Source of the DNA: Pseudoalteromonas shioyasakiensis
GTDB taxonomy: Bacteria > Pseudomonadota > Gammaproteobacteria > Enterobacterales > Alteromonadaceae
Assembly: GCF_024518675.1 (NCBI RefSeq)
Contig: NZ_JANIGL010000003.1
Span: 186,001 to 250,000 of the forward strand
Direction of reading: 5' to 3'
Length of the DNA: 64,000 nucleotides
Below are positions 48,386 to 58,018 of the stretch, piece by piece; the first letter of the stretch is position 1, and each line of letters begins with the position of its first letter. A program made the translations under genes and the position numbers. The notes beneath the pieces were generated by a model that did not search any database, was not told the origin of the DNA, and saw only the letters and a program-made list of their open reading frames with translations.

Positions 48386-48568
48386 TTGCGCAAATTTAAA
48401 ACTGACTTTATTATCACGCCGCTTCTTGATGATAGCCAATCCGAGTACATTACAAACCTAGTTTGTAGCAAGGCAATAGAGCAACTATCCAAGAGTGAAT
48501 TTGACTGTATGAAGACCAAAATAATTGGCTTCGACACACTTAATGACACTCAACCGACTGATGGATAG
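48386..48568 (+). CDS. Possible small upstream ORF of the decarboxylase gene
   Basis: A 60-codon frame starts at TTG and ends 32 bases before the decarboxylase ATG. It begins RKFKTDFIITPLLDDSQ and includes VCSKAIEQLSKSEFDCM. No ribosome-binding site precedes the TTG. An internal ATG (in DCMKTKII) would leave only 18 residues. It matches nothing I know. It could be a true small protein, a regulatory leader peptide, or chance. Confidence 0.25.
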   Translation: MRKFKTDFIITPLLDDSQSEYITNLVCSKAIEQLSKSEFDCMKTKIIGFDTLNDTQPTDG

Positions 48569-48600
48569 ATCCAATGCGGTTGCTCAACTCGGAGAATATA

Positions 48601-49821
48601 ATGGCTTTATCAACTGACGTAACAATCAAAGTACCTGCAGCAGCGGTTGCGGCAAATCAACCTATTCATGATGAAATTGCACAACCGTCTAACAAGCTTA
48701 TTGAACAATTAGTCACGCAACATGGCGCACCACTGATGGTGTTAGATTGCGATGCTGTTCGTTGTCAATACCGCGCTCTTAGCAATGCATTACCTGGCGT
48801 TACCTTGCACTTTGCACTAAAACCATTACCTCATGCAGCAGTAGTGCGTACTTTGCTTGAAGAAGGTGCGAGCTTCGATTTAGCAACAAGTGGTGAAGTT
48901 GATTTAGTAGCAAGTCAAGGCGTACCAAGCGAACGGACTATTCACACTCACCCTATTAAGCGTGATGCTGATATTCGCGATGCCCTTGAATATGGCTGTA
49001 ATGTATTTGTTGTTGATAACATAAATGAACTTGAGAAGTTTATAGCTTACAAAGAAAGCGTTGAAATTTTAGTTCGCTTAAGTTTTCGCAACGCCGATGC
49101 ATTTGCTGATTTATCGAAGAAATTTGGCTGCAGTCCAGCAATGGCTATCGAAATCATTACCTATGCTAAACAGCTTGGTATTCGCATTAAAGGATTATCG
49201 TTCCATGTTGGCTCACAAACAGCAAGCCCAGCAAAATACGTCAGCGCTATTGAAGCGTGTAATCTAGTGATTAAAAACGTTGCTGAATTAGGCTTACCTG
49301 CGCTGAGCACCTTGGACATTGGCGGTGGATTTCCAGTACCGTACAGTAAAGATGTGTTACCGATTGATGAGTTTTGCGCACCAATAAACGATGCATTGGC
49401 AAAACTACCAGATACAATAAGAGTAATTGCAGAGCCGGGACGATTTATTGTTGCTAGTTGCGTAACCAGTGTTGCATCAGTCATGGGGCAAGCTGTTCGC
49501 GAAGGCAAACCTTGGTACTACTTAGATGATGGTATTTATGGCTCTTTCAGTGGTTTAATGTTTGATGAAGCTGCGTACCCTATCGACTCTTTAAAGCAAG
49601 AAGGTGCGCGCGTAGAATCAGTGTTAGCGGGACCAACGTGCGACAGCATTGATGTAGTCAGCGATGCAATTATGCTACCTAAATTAAATAACGGTGATTT
49701 GATAATCAGCCGTATGATGGGCGCATATACGTTGGCAACGGCGACAGACTTTAACTTTTTTAAACGTGCTGAAGTGATTGTATTAAATGAGCAAATACAA
49801 AGCCAAGTTTTAACTGGCTAA
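48601..49821 (+). CDS. Type III PLP decarboxylase (ornithine/lysine decarboxylase-like)
   Basis: This 406-residue alanine-racemase-fold decarboxylase has the PLP-Lys in LHFALKPLPHAAV, SFHVGSQ, LDIGGGFPVPY, AEPGRFIVASC and the catalytic Cys in AGPTCDSIDVV. This set is typical of eukaryotic-type ornithine decarboxylases and bacterial ornithine/lysine enzymes of the same group. It would make putrescine or cadaverine. It follows the arginine succinyltransferase genes, so it competes for the same amino-acid pool. GGAG precedes the ATG at 48601. The substrate cannot be fixed from sequence alone. Confidence 0.88.
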   Translation: MALSTDVTIKVPAAAVAANQPIHDEIAQPSNKLIEQLVTQHGAPLMVLDCDAVRCQYRALSNALPGVTLHFALKPLPHAAVVRTLLEEGASFDLATSGEVDLVASQGVPSERTIHTHPIKRDADIRDALEYGCNVFVVDNINELEKFIAYKESVEILVRLSFRNADAFADLSKKFGCSPAMAIEIITYAKQLGIRIKGLSFHVGSQTASPAKYVSAIEACNLVIKNVAELGLPALSTLDIGGGFPVPYSKDVLPIDEFCAPINDALAKLPDTIRVIAEPGRFIVASCVTSVASVMGQAVREGKPWYYLDDGIYGSFSGLMFDEAAYPIDSLKQEGARVESVLAGPTCDSIDVVSDAIMLPKLNNGDLIISRMMGAYTLATATDFNFFKRAEVIVLNEQIQSQVLTG

Positions 49822-49865
49822 ATAGCTCCTCAACTATGAATACGTTGGCTTGTATGCATATACAT

Positions 49866-49899
49866 AAAACGCAGTTGCTTGTTGCAACTGCGTTTTTTT
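49866..49899. terminator. Terminator between decarboxylase and DUF1704 genes
   Basis: AAAACGCAGTTGC, loop TTGTT, GCAACTGCGTTTTTTT: a 13-base perfect stem with T run, between converging genes. Confidence 0.9.
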
Positions 49900-49924
49900 A
49901 TTCGTGATAAAGTCAAATTCTCCA

Positions 49925-51211
49925 CTATAAAAATAGCGGCTTATAATCATTTTCTAATTGCTCGAATGACAAATCACCGATAAAGCGACCAAAACTAAGC
50001 CAAGTCGCTAAGCCTCGTAAATCTTTAAAATGGGGCGGCACAAACTTTGGCTCTTCAATAACGCCTAATTCATACAATTGTGAAATTAACCTAAAGTCAT
50101 CAATTGATATTTTACCCACCAGTAATAACGGTAATTGATCAATTCGACCAAGCTGAATAGCGACACGGATTAGGTTATACACTAAAACAAAGCCTTTAAT
50201 GTAGGCTATGTCTTTGGTAAATGGTAAACCTGTGGGAGTACTGCCACGGAAAACTCGTTGTGCTAACGTATAGCTTTCGTCCTTGCTTAACCCTTGTGCT
50301 ACATAATCACGATATATATCGATAAATTCTGCACCATCAATCACCTTTGTTACCGCTTGGATCCGATTGACCAGTTTTGCTAAACGCCGTGGTGTAGATT
50401 TAAGGGTGATTATCTCTGTTAGCACAGCAAGGCCTTCTTGAGTGACCGTAGAGCTTGGCGTCCCTTTACTCAAACACGTTAAGTAAGGCTGCGCTAACCC
50501 ATTTTGTGTGGTGCCAACATGTATCCAGCCTTCATGCACTTCCAAAATATCTAGCTCTCTTTGAGAAAACTTAACATCTTGATTAAGCTTGATGTTATTA
50601 GCACCAGCAGCAGCATCGCTAACAATACCATCACTGAGTATGACCTCCACATCAATGCCCGCCATACTGGTATTCACTTGTTCTGCTAAAATTTTCACGG
50701 CTTCTTCAGCGCTAATACTTTTCGGATCATCAGGGAGTATGTCGGCATCTAATAAATCTTTAAGTGGCATTTCAAGCATGTTTGCAAGCTCTGATAGAGA
50801 TGGCTCACCCGCATGAAATAAATCCTTAGGATGACCAAATAATTCGACAGATAGATCATGGAACTCACCCGTACCGCGGTACTCAATCATACTCAGCACG
50901 GTTTTGTATTCAGTGCACATTTTACTCATATATTGAGCTATTGGGTTTAACTGCCCTAATTGGCTAATAATATTACGGTTGAGATCTGAAAAGGCCTGAC
51001 GTAACTCACTGGGTACAAAGCCTAAGTCGCGCTGTTGATAATACGCTTTATCAATCAGTGGATTTTTTTGACATTTTTGTTTAAAGAATTCCTCTTTAAC
51101 ATGCTTGTCCCAATTGATAGCATCTAAAATTCTAATAGGTGTTTGCAGGGCGATTAAACGGTCTGATAATTCGCGTGTTTTAAGGAGTAACGCTTTATCC
51201 ATCATAATCAT
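49925..51211 (-). CDS. DUF1704 (QEGLA-motif, MATCAP-like) metallopeptidase family protein
   Basis: This 428-residue soluble protein has HEGWIH at residues 226-231 and QEGLA at 258-262. The HExxxH and downstream Glu form the zinc site of the DUF1704 family, which includes the vertebrate tyrosine carboxypeptidases MATCAP1/2. Bacterial members are annotated as flavohemoglobin expression-modulating QEGLA motif proteins, from a single genetic observation. Zinc ligands are all present, so peptidase activity is plausible; the target is unknown. Several Met codons lie at the start (MIMMD), so the exact start is uncertain by a few residues. Confidence 0.85.
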   Translation of the reverse strand: MIMMDKALLLKTRELSDRLIALQTPIRILDAINWDKHVKEEFFKQKCQKNPLIDKAYYQQRDLGFVPSELRQAFSDLNRNIISQLGQLNPIAQYMSKMCTEYKTVLSMIEYRGTGEFHDLSVELFGHPKDLFHAGEPSLSELANMLEMPLKDLLDADILPDDPKSISAEEAVKILAEQVNTSMAGIDVEVILSDGIVSDAAAGANNIKLNQDVKFSQRELDILEVHEGWIHVGTTQNGLAQPYLTCLSKGTPSSTVTQEGLAVLTEIITLKSTPRRLAKLVNRIQAVTKVIDGAEFIDIYRDYVAQGLSKDESYTLAQRVFRGSTPTGLPFTKDIAYIKGFVLVYNLIRVAIQLGRIDQLPLLLVGKISIDDFRLISQLYELGVIEEPKFVPPHFKDLRGLATWLSFGRFIGDLSFEQLENDYKPLFL

Positions 51212-51348
51212 AACTCAGTGAAATTTGAGCTTTGAGAATAGGTTAATTCGACTCATTTTCAAAGTAATATTTATAGGCAAAATTTAAATTTTAAACCATA
51301 GTTAAACCAAATATAAATAGCATTCGTATTGTATTGTCAGGAGGTATT

Positions 51349-51606
51349 ATGAAAAACGAAATTGATGGAAAACACATATTATCCGCGTATGAACGTATCA
51401 TCCAACACGGTGAAAATACTACCGATGGTAAGCTTTACCAAGGTGTAACCGCCTTTTCTGATATTGATGGTTATACTATTTATCTTAAAGGCAGTGGCGT
51501 ACTACTTAGATTTGGCTTTCACAACACCTATCACTTAGATTATGAACACGATAAACATAAAGATGACTTTTTACAGAAGCTCAGCAATATAATTAATGAG
51601 AAATAG
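51349..51606 (+). CDS. DUF3081 family protein
   Basis: This 85-residue acidic protein has KHILSAYERIIQHGENTTDGKLYQGVTAFSDIDGYTIYL and GVLLRFGFHNTYHLDY, which I recognise as DUF3081, common in Vibrio and Alteromonadales and uncharacterised. A perfect AGGAGG precedes the ATG at 51349. The gene stops nine bases before the next start, so the pair is likely coupled. Confidence 0.82.
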   Translation: MKNEIDGKHILSAYERIIQHGENTTDGKLYQGVTAFSDIDGYTIYLKGSGVLLRFGFHNTYHLDYEHDKHKDDFLQKLSNIINEK

Positions 51607-51614
51607 GATCCAAG

Positions 51615-51938
51615 GTGACACGTTCACAACGCCGCAGACGAACAACACCGACTCGAAATACCCTATTTATCAATCGAGTCATTGCCGCTTTGCAAGCCGA
51701 TCCGAGCAAACTTGCAATCATCCGTAATAATTTGAATGAATACCGCCAGCAACCGTTCCTAAAACGCGGTTTTTTAATAGCCATAGAGCGTTTTGACTGG
51801 GTGTTTGAGGCAACTGATGATGTGCAACAAATCTGTGAGCAAATAATGGCTGATGACTATATTGGCAATCGACTCAGGCGCTACCCTCTTCTCTTTAAGG
51901 GAGTAATCAATGAGGCCTCATTTAACGTACCTGATTAG
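51615..51938 (+). CDS. Small basic protein of unknown function
   Basis: This 107-residue protein begins with GTG and an Arg-rich tail (MTRSQRRRRTTPTRN), followed by a mostly helical chain (NRVIAALQADPSKLAIIRNNL, FLKRGFLIAIERFDWVFEATDDVQQICEQIM). The basic N-terminus suggests nucleic-acid or ribosome contact, but this is inference. AGGA lies six bases before the GTG. It is coupled to the DUF3081 gene. I do not recognise the family. Confidence 0.65.
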   Translation: MTRSQRRRRTTPTRNTLFINRVIAALQADPSKLAIIRNNLNEYRQQPFLKRGFLIAIERFDWVFEATDDVQQICEQIMADDYIGNRLRRYPLLFKGVINEASFNVPD

Positions 51939-52015
51939 CAAACTGTCGCTTATAGGTGATAGATGCTGTAAAAAATGATAAGTTGCGGCAATTTTATTAT
52001 TTTGAGAACTTTGCT

Positions 52016-53614
52016 ATGTCAAAAGCTGTCGACACTGCAAACTCGACCAACGCAGAAAAACAATCAGGTTTATTCAACCGGTTTTTAGCAACCGTCGAGT
52101 TTTTGGGGAACATGTTGCCCCACCCAATCACCCTTTTCGCACTATTTTGTGTGGCTATTATTGTGTTCAGTGGTATTGCTGATTGGTTTGGATTAAGTGC
52201 CATTGACCCACGTCCAATCGGCTCAGCTGGTCGCGATCCAGATGGCGTTATTGAAGTTGTAAGCTTATTAAGTGCTGAAGGGTTACAACGAATTGTCACA
52301 GGCCTCGTCACTAACTTCACCAGTTTTGCGCCGCTTGGCACTGTACTCGTTGCTTTATTAGGCGTCAGTGTTGCAGAGCACTCAGGGTTATTGTCAGCCG
52401 CTATGCGTGGTATGGTCATGGGTGCTTCAAAACGTTTGGTTACCTTTATGGTGGTGTTTGCGGCCATATTATCAAATACCGCTTCAGAACTGGGTTATGT
52501 AGTATTGATACCGCTCGCAGCCATGATATTCCACAGCCTTGGTCGTCATCCACTTGCAGGTTTAGCTGCGGCATTTGCTGGGGTATCAGGCGGGTACAGT
52601 GCCAACTTATTATTGGGCACCATTGACCCATTACTGGCGGGCATCACTACACCTGCAGCACAAATGATTGATCCTAACTATCAGGTAAGTACTGAAGCTA
52701 ACTGGTACTTCATGATGATTTCAGTATTATTAATTGCTGTTTTAGGCACCTTAGTCACCGAAAAAATCGTTGAGCCACGCCTTGGCAAATACAACCCAGA
52801 TGAAGCCAGTGACGACTTACCAAGTAGCGATATTCAAGGTCTGAGCGCTCGTGAAAAGTCAGGCTTAAAATGGGCAGGCTTTTCATTGTTACTAATTGGC
52901 TTACTGTTGGCTTGGACCATAGTGCCTGAAGGCGCTATATTAGCGCACCCAGAGACCGGAGGGTTCCAGCACTCACCTTTTTCTAAAGGGATAGTGGTGT
53001 TTATTTTTGTTACCTTTGCAATTCCAGGCTTTGTTTATGGCCGCATTGTTGGCACTATGAAGAACGATAAAGACGTGATCAATGCCATGAGTAAAAGTAT
53101 GAGCTCAATGGGCATGTATATCGTTTTAGTCTTTTTTGCAGCACAATTTGTGGCATTTTTTAAATGGACGAATCTAGGCACAATTTTAGCCATCAATGGC
53201 GCAGCGTTGTTACAAGCACTCAACCTCACTGGGCCAGAAATTTTTGTACTGTTTATATTGATGTGTGCCTTGGTTAATTTAAGCTTAGGCTCATCATCAG
53301 CACAATGGGCAATTACAGCCCCAATATTCGTGCCTATGCTAATGCTGATTGGCTATGCGCCAGAAACAATTCAAGCAGCGTATCGTATTGGTGATTCTGT
53401 CACTAACTTGATCACCCCAATGATGAGTTATTTCGGCTTAATATTAGCGGTAGCAACTAAATACAAAAAAGATATGGGGATTGGTACTTTAGTCGCGACC
53501 ATGTTGCCATATAGTATGATCTTTTTTGTCGGCTGGGTGGCCCTATTTTACTTATGGGTATTTGTATTAGGTATGCCTGTTGGGCCTGGCTCACCTATTT
53601 ATTACACTCCTTGA
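52016..53614 (+). CDS. AbgT-family transporter
   Basis: This 532-residue inner-membrane protein has about eleven transmembrane segments and AbgT-family marks: GNMLPHPITLFALFCVAII, FTSFAPLGTVLVALLGVSVAEHSGLLSAAMRG, SNTASELGYVVLIPLAAMIFHSLGRHPLAGLAAAFAGVSGGYSANLL and SLGSSSAQWAITAPIFVPMLMLIGY. Members import p-aminobenzoyl-glutamate or export sulfonamides. The ATG at 52016 is chosen over an upstream in-frame start at 51956. A terminator follows. Confidence 0.93.
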   Translation: MSKAVDTANSTNAEKQSGLFNRFLATVEFLGNMLPHPITLFALFCVAIIVFSGIADWFGLSAIDPRPIGSAGRDPDGVIEVVSLLSAEGLQRIVTGLVTNFTSFAPLGTVLVALLGVSVAEHSGLLSAAMRGMVMGASKRLVTFMVVFAAILSNTASELGYVVLIPLAAMIFHSLGRHPLAGLAAAFAGVSGGYSANLLLGTIDPLLAGITTPAAQMIDPNYQVSTEANWYFMMISVLLIAVLGTLVTEKIVEPRLGKYNPDEASDDLPSSDIQGLSAREKSGLKWAGFSLLLIGLLLAWTIVPEGAILAHPETGGFQHSPFSKGIVVFIFVTFAIPGFVYGRIVGTMKNDKDVINAMSKSMSSMGMYIVLVFFAAQFVAFFKWTNLGTILAINGAALLQALNLTGPEIFVLFILMCALVNLSLGSSSAQWAITAPIFVPMLMLIGYAPETIQAAYRIGDSVTNLITPMMSYFGLILAVATKYKKDMGIGTLVATMLPYSMIFFVGWVALFYLWVFVLGMPVGPGSPIYYTP

Positions 53615-53624
53615 TCTTAGTTTG

Positions 53625-53656
53625 AAAATAATACCAGCAATCGCTGGTATTATTTT
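53625..53656 (+). terminator. Terminator after the AbgT gene
   Basis: AAAATAATACCAGC, loop AATC, GCTGGTATTATTTT: a 14-base perfect stem. Confidence 0.85.
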
Positions 53657-53709
53657 ATATCTTGCTGTTTTTATATATAATATTTGAAACTCTAGCTTTT
53701 ATTTATATT

Positions 53710-54678
53710 ATGTCTCACATCGGCTTTTACAGTGTTTTACCCTTATTGGTTTTTTCTCAAATTGCATATGCTAATGCAACTAAAGAGCTGGAATCATCAT
53801 TTGCCACCGCACTTGTCTTAACTGATGGCGATAGTATTACCTTAGGTTATGGTAACTTTGACCCAAAAAGCTTTTTTGACTCCTCACATAAGCCCGAAAA
53901 CGATGACGGAATAATTGACCTCAGGCATCAACTTTCGTTGTACAGCATCCCCTACGATTATGAGTTAACTCCGCAATTTTGGGGTTATAAAAGCACCTTA
54001 CACAGCCAAATTAGTTATTTAAAGCAACGCCAAAACATACGCTTTTTTGAAGATATCGTTGCAGACAGCGATACAGATTCAATGCACAGTGCCATGATAG
54101 GCATAAGTTTTGAAAAGCCTATAAGCTCAAAATGGTTTTATCGATTGCGCATCAACTCACATTTAATGCATTTTGAAAATGACTACAACTATAACTCTGA
54201 ACGAAGCCAAGCTGAGCTAAAACCTCAGATTGATGGCCTGTATACAAATATACAAAGCAATGCCTTAATGCTAAACCCAACGGCTTCTTTAATATACAGA
54301 TTACCGCGTCACTGGGGCTATTACGAATATAAATTAAAGTTCAGTTATTACTATGGCTGGGCATTATCACAACCACAGCAACTTGATTCCGTCAGACCCG
54401 AAAGCTGGCAAACCAATAACGGGATTAAAGCTAATTTTAACATGTTGAAAATCTATGACTTCCAGCAATCATTTTACGTAAAAGCGCAACGGGTAGATTT
54501 AGGCGCCGACAGTCGACCCCCCCTTGGTACCGACCATTTTTATGAATACGGGTTTGGCGTGCTTTGGGATGTTTCAAAATGGACCGATTGGTTTGACAAC
54601 TTTGGCATAGGTATAAACATCAATAATGGCAGCTCCCTAGACGGTGGTACAATTGCTATTTATTTTAATGAAATTTAA
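53710..54678 (+). CDS. Outer-membrane beta-barrel (solitary autotransporter-barrel-like) protein
   Basis: This 322-residue protein has a signal peptide ending at AYANA (about residue 23) and then alternating amphipathic strands rich in aromatic residues, ending in GTIAIYFNEI, which suits a beta-barrel although the last residue is not aromatic. It resembles the solitary outer-membrane autotransporter-barrel family, which has no passenger domain. I start at the ATG at 53710. Function unknown. Confidence 0.65.
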   Translation: MSHIGFYSVLPLLVFSQIAYANATKELESSFATALVLTDGDSITLGYGNFDPKSFFDSSHKPENDDGIIDLRHQLSLYSIPYDYELTPQFWGYKSTLHSQISYLKQRQNIRFFEDIVADSDTDSMHSAMIGISFEKPISSKWFYRLRINSHLMHFENDYNYNSERSQAELKPQIDGLYTNIQSNALMLNPTASLIYRLPRHWGYYEYKLKFSYYYGWALSQPQQLDSVRPESWQTNNGIKANFNMLKIYDFQQSFYVKAQRVDLGADSRPPLGTDHFYEYGFGVLWDVSKWTDWFDNFGIGININNGSSLDGGTIAIYFNEI

Positions 54679-54752
54679 TAAAGATCTACGTATTCATTTT
54701 AACCACAAGGATTGCTACAATATTGATTAAATTATTCTAAAAGGACTTAGTC

Positions 54753-55541
54753 ATGAAAAAATTACTTATTCTTCTCACTGTTTTTTGCCATTGTGCATTC
54801 GCGTTAGAGTTGCAAAAATACCCAATAGTTTTAGAGTCCTCAAGCGGCGAACAAGTTACTATTGTCGAGACCCTCGATAAATCCCAAGCGCTGATCAAAG
54901 TCGTTGGTGTAAACCACCCTATTGATGAAGTTGTTTTTCTTACCGACTTACTACCTCATGGTAGTATTAAAGCGTACAAATACACATTTGACGGCCAACA
55001 ACGTGCGCTTGTCACTCGTGAGCAAGGCTATGCGTGCTGCAATTATGCTTTATATTTGCCTGACACACGTAATGCCATTTATTTATCTGAGCTTAAAGAT
55101 AAACGTAATAAAGCAATATCTGAAGATACCTATGCACAATATCAAGCTCAGTTAGCGGAAAATACGCAAGCACAGTTTGCAAAATTCAACCGAGATAAAG
55201 CCATTGCAAATTCAGCTGAAGCACTAGAAAAAGCACAACAACGCTTTGCAACACAATGCGGTGGCGAGATAATAACAACAGTTAATTGGCAAGGAATTGA
55301 AGATAGTTTATTACAAACTTATGCCATCGGCGCTTATTGTGGACAAATCGCTAACTCATTAGCAAAACACTGTCAAAGCAGCAGCGAGTTCAAACCCGTT
55401 GCACAACAGTTTAGCAAAGTAGAGTGTGAATTTACTGATGAATTAAAACTTCGCCATACAGAATCATTAATTCACTTTAAAACAGCGCCCAAAGCACCTA
55501 ACCAAGCTCAATTTGTAGAAGCCTATTTACGCAATTTATAA
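54753..55541 (+). CDS. Secreted protein of unknown function
   Basis: This 262-residue protein has a signal peptide (MKKLLILLTVFCHCAFA). A beta-rich N-terminal half includes EQGYACCNYALYLPD with a Cys pair. A helical middle (EALEKAQQRFATQC) precedes a C-terminal half with three or four further cysteines that could form disulfides in the periplasm. AAAGGA lies before the ATG. I do not recognise a family. It stands between the outer-membrane barrel gene and a convergent DUF5916 gene. Confidence 0.7.
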   Translation: MKKLLILLTVFCHCAFALELQKYPIVLESSSGEQVTIVETLDKSQALIKVVGVNHPIDEVVFLTDLLPHGSIKAYKYTFDGQQRALVTREQGYACCNYALYLPDTRNAIYLSELKDKRNKAISEDTYAQYQAQLAENTQAQFAKFNRDKAIANSAEALEKAQQRFATQCGGEIITTVNWQGIEDSLLQTYAIGAYCGQIANSLAKHCQSSSEFKPVAQQFSKVECEFTDELKLRHTESLIHFKTAPKAPNQAQFVEAYLRNL

Positions 55542-55556
55542 GTTAAAACATGAGAA

Positions 55557-55588
55557 TTCAGACTGCTATGTAAATTAAACAGTCTGAA
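55557..55588. repeat. Inverted repeat between converging genes
   Basis: TTCAGACTG and CAGTCTGAA around a 14-base loop. No T tract; weak terminator or 3' RNA structure. Confidence 0.45.
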
Positions 55589-55646
55589 TATCTAACATGA
55601 TGAAAGGCGCCCTATGTCATGGTGTTGAATCTTCATTACAACTTTA

Positions 55647-57884
55647 CTATAGCTGCCAAGCGTAGCTAAGTTTAGTGAAAAAAGTACGTTGATCACGTTC
55701 TATATTTTTAAGTGAATCATCTTGGTAACCTTTGTCTGAATAGCCTAAATAAAATAATGTTTGCGCATTGATTTTATACGAATACACCAATTGGCTACCA
55801 TAATCGCGATTTATTTTATCTACCGCATAATAATAGGCGTTTTCGTTGCGATCGATGTCTTCAAATTGCAAAATAAGTTTAAGCATCGAGCGCATATTGA
55901 ATTTATAATAAATTCGTAAATCGGTCAGGTTCGCGGTAAATACATTATCCCCCTGCGGGTTATTCAAACGGCTATAGCTATGCTCTAGCTGAACTTGCCA
56001 GTGATCATTTATATCCCAAGTTAGTTCTGGCTCTAGTGTAAATAGGTCGCCAAGTTGCTCATTGCTGTAATCAATTTTACTACCAAACTCAGTATATAAA
56101 TTTAACGTGATGTCTTTGCTCGGGTTAAAGCCACCCCAGATATAGCCGATATTTTGATTATAAAAATTATTGTAGTAATTTTCATTTCTATGGACAAAAC
56201 CAACCTCTAAAAATGACTGCATTTGCCCTTTTAAAAATACATAGCCTTCGTATTCTTCTTCAAGCAAACTGCCATCTTGTGCCCAGGTTTTATCCCAATC
56301 AACATTGTAAGAATATTCAGTAACCATCTCGTTTGCGTCTAAATACCAGCTCTGGCCACCACCGAGTGTGACTTTTTTATAATCAACCTGTGCTTGGTAG
56401 CCTAAGTCAGTGCGGTAGTCTTTACCTATATCTTCATAGCTGGCAAGAAGTTTGTAATCGCGCTTTTCTCGGCTAAATTCGACCTCAAAAGCGTGATCTG
56501 ACTGTTGGCTTTCTAGGCCATAGTTTTCAACTAAGTATTGTGAATTTTTACTATCTGAATTAGCGACTTGATATAGAACACTGTCACTTTGATTAAACCA
56601 ATAACTGCCATCAAGTGAGAAAACTGTATTATGGTAATTGTCAGCTTCTCGATGTGTAGTGGTAACACCTATGGTGCCTTGCTCACCAATATCATACTGA
56701 TATCGCCCCACCGCCGACTTGGATTTTTCAGCTAAATTTGCAAAACCAGAGCCTTGATTAGTTGGCAATAAAATACTGGTATTTTCATCATCTGCATACA
56801 TAAATGCATAACTATGCGCATCTGTTTTACCGGTTATCTTAGCGCCTACTTCAGGCTCGGCGATTGTCCGGGTATACAGTAATTCGAATAGGCTGCTTTT
56901 AAAATAAGAAGCACCATCTAAAAAGAATGGCCGTTTTTCTGCATAATAGATTGAATAAGTGGTGTTTACATCGAGCTCTAAACTATCTGCTTCCACTTGT
57001 GAGAAATCGGGGTTTATAGTGGCGTTTACAACGGCGTCTTGGCTAATACCCCAGCGTAAATCTAATCCTGCTTCGGCATCGATATCACCACTTTGCCAAT
57101 CTCCCGGCACTGCATCTTTTATGTCATGTCTTAGCGCTGTCAACGTAGGCGTTAACTGGATATTTTTACTGGGCTCCATTGCATTAAAGCCTGTTATTTT
57201 ATCAAATTGACAAAAACTGCATTTTACATCCCGATCAAAGCCGACATTTGACAGCTGATACATAACATCACGCGGAAAGTTACGCCACAAAGCGATACTC
57301 CAAGTCATATCCGCTTTATTTTTAGGAAAGCGTAATGCAGTAAAAGGAATACGCATCTCAACCACATAACCTTGGTCTGTTATTTGTCCTGCACTGTCCC
57401 AGATTGCATCCCACGATGGGTCTTCACTCCAGCCATCGGTATCTGTCATACGCATATCACCCTGCGCACCCAATGGGTTTACGTAAAACTCATAGCCTGT
57501 TCTTTCATCATTAAAGGTGTCAATCATTAATGCAACATTGTCATCCGTCCACAAAGTATCACGATCGCGAAGTGCAGCGCGGATATTTTCAGGGTTGTCG
57601 TCATAAGCCATAAATGCAACATACAAATGTGATCCATCTTCATACAAATAAGCATCTGTTTTAACAGGCGGCGACCCCTTTTCATTGGGTTCATTTTGAT
57701 AGATTAATGGGATCCGAGTAGCATCTTGCCAATGCGGCTCTAAGAGCTGTCCGTCAAGATCAATTGGTTGTTCTAGATGGGCTAAGTCAAAGTGTTGTTT
57801 TTGTGCAAAAGCCTTGCTACTACAATAAACCACAAAAATATAAAAAAGGGTTTTTATTATTAAATTTTTATACTGCATAAACAT
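55647..57884 (-). CDS. DUF5916 protein with N-terminal CBM9-like domain
   Basis: This 745-residue secreted protein has a signal peptide (ending near AFA, residue 27). A CBM9-like domain (about 30-240) contains PIDLDGQLLEPHWQDATRI, DGSHLYVAFMAYDD and YVVEMRIPFTALRF. The rest is a DUF5916 region with many amphipathic strands (for example NATINPDFSQVEADSLELDVNTTYSIYYAEKRPFFLDGASYF) ending in SYAWQL, suited to an outer-membrane beta-barrel. Such proteins are common in marine bacteria and thought to bind carbohydrate or take part in uptake; function is unproven. Confidence 0.82.
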   Translation of the reverse strand: MFMQYKNLIIKTLFYIFVVYCSSKAFAQKQHFDLAHLEQPIDLDGQLLEPHWQDATRIPLIYQNEPNEKGSPPVKTDAYLYEDGSHLYVAFMAYDDNPENIRAALRDRDTLWTDDNVALMIDTFNDERTGYEFYVNPLGAQGDMRMTDTDGWSEDPSWDAIWDSAGQITDQGYVVEMRIPFTALRFPKNKADMTWSIALWRNFPRDVMYQLSNVGFDRDVKCSFCQFDKITGFNAMEPSKNIQLTPTLTALRHDIKDAVPGDWQSGDIDAEAGLDLRWGISQDAVVNATINPDFSQVEADSLELDVNTTYSIYYAEKRPFFLDGASYFKSSLFELLYTRTIAEPEVGAKITGKTDAHSYAFMYADDENTSILLPTNQGSGFANLAEKSKSAVGRYQYDIGEQGTIGVTTTHREADNYHNTVFSLDGSYWFNQSDSVLYQVANSDSKNSQYLVENYGLESQQSDHAFEVEFSREKRDYKLLASYEDIGKDYRTDLGYQAQVDYKKVTLGGGQSWYLDANEMVTEYSYNVDWDKTWAQDGSLLEEEYEGYVFLKGQMQSFLEVGFVHRNENYYNNFYNQNIGYIWGGFNPSKDITLNLYTEFGSKIDYSNEQLGDLFTLEPELTWDINDHWQVQLEHSYSRLNNPQGDNVFTANLTDLRIYYKFNMRSMLKLILQFEDIDRNENAYYYAVDKINRDYGSQLVYSYKINAQTLFYLGYSDKGYQDDSLKNIERDQRTFFTKLSYAWQL

Positions 57885-58018
57885 CCATTTAGGTTCGATT
57901 ACTCAGCAGGAGTAAATTAACCCGAGGATTGTAATTTAGTCAGGTACGTTTGTTAACACTTTTATAGCTAAAATGTTAAAAATAATAGTTATTTCGCAGT
58001 AATCAGTTACAAAATGAG

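Noticed and set aside
48386..48568. 60-codon frame as a homologue of the SpeF leader peptide
   Set aside because: No sequence resemblance to the known 34-residue peptide and no ribosome-binding site; kept only as a low-confidence feature.
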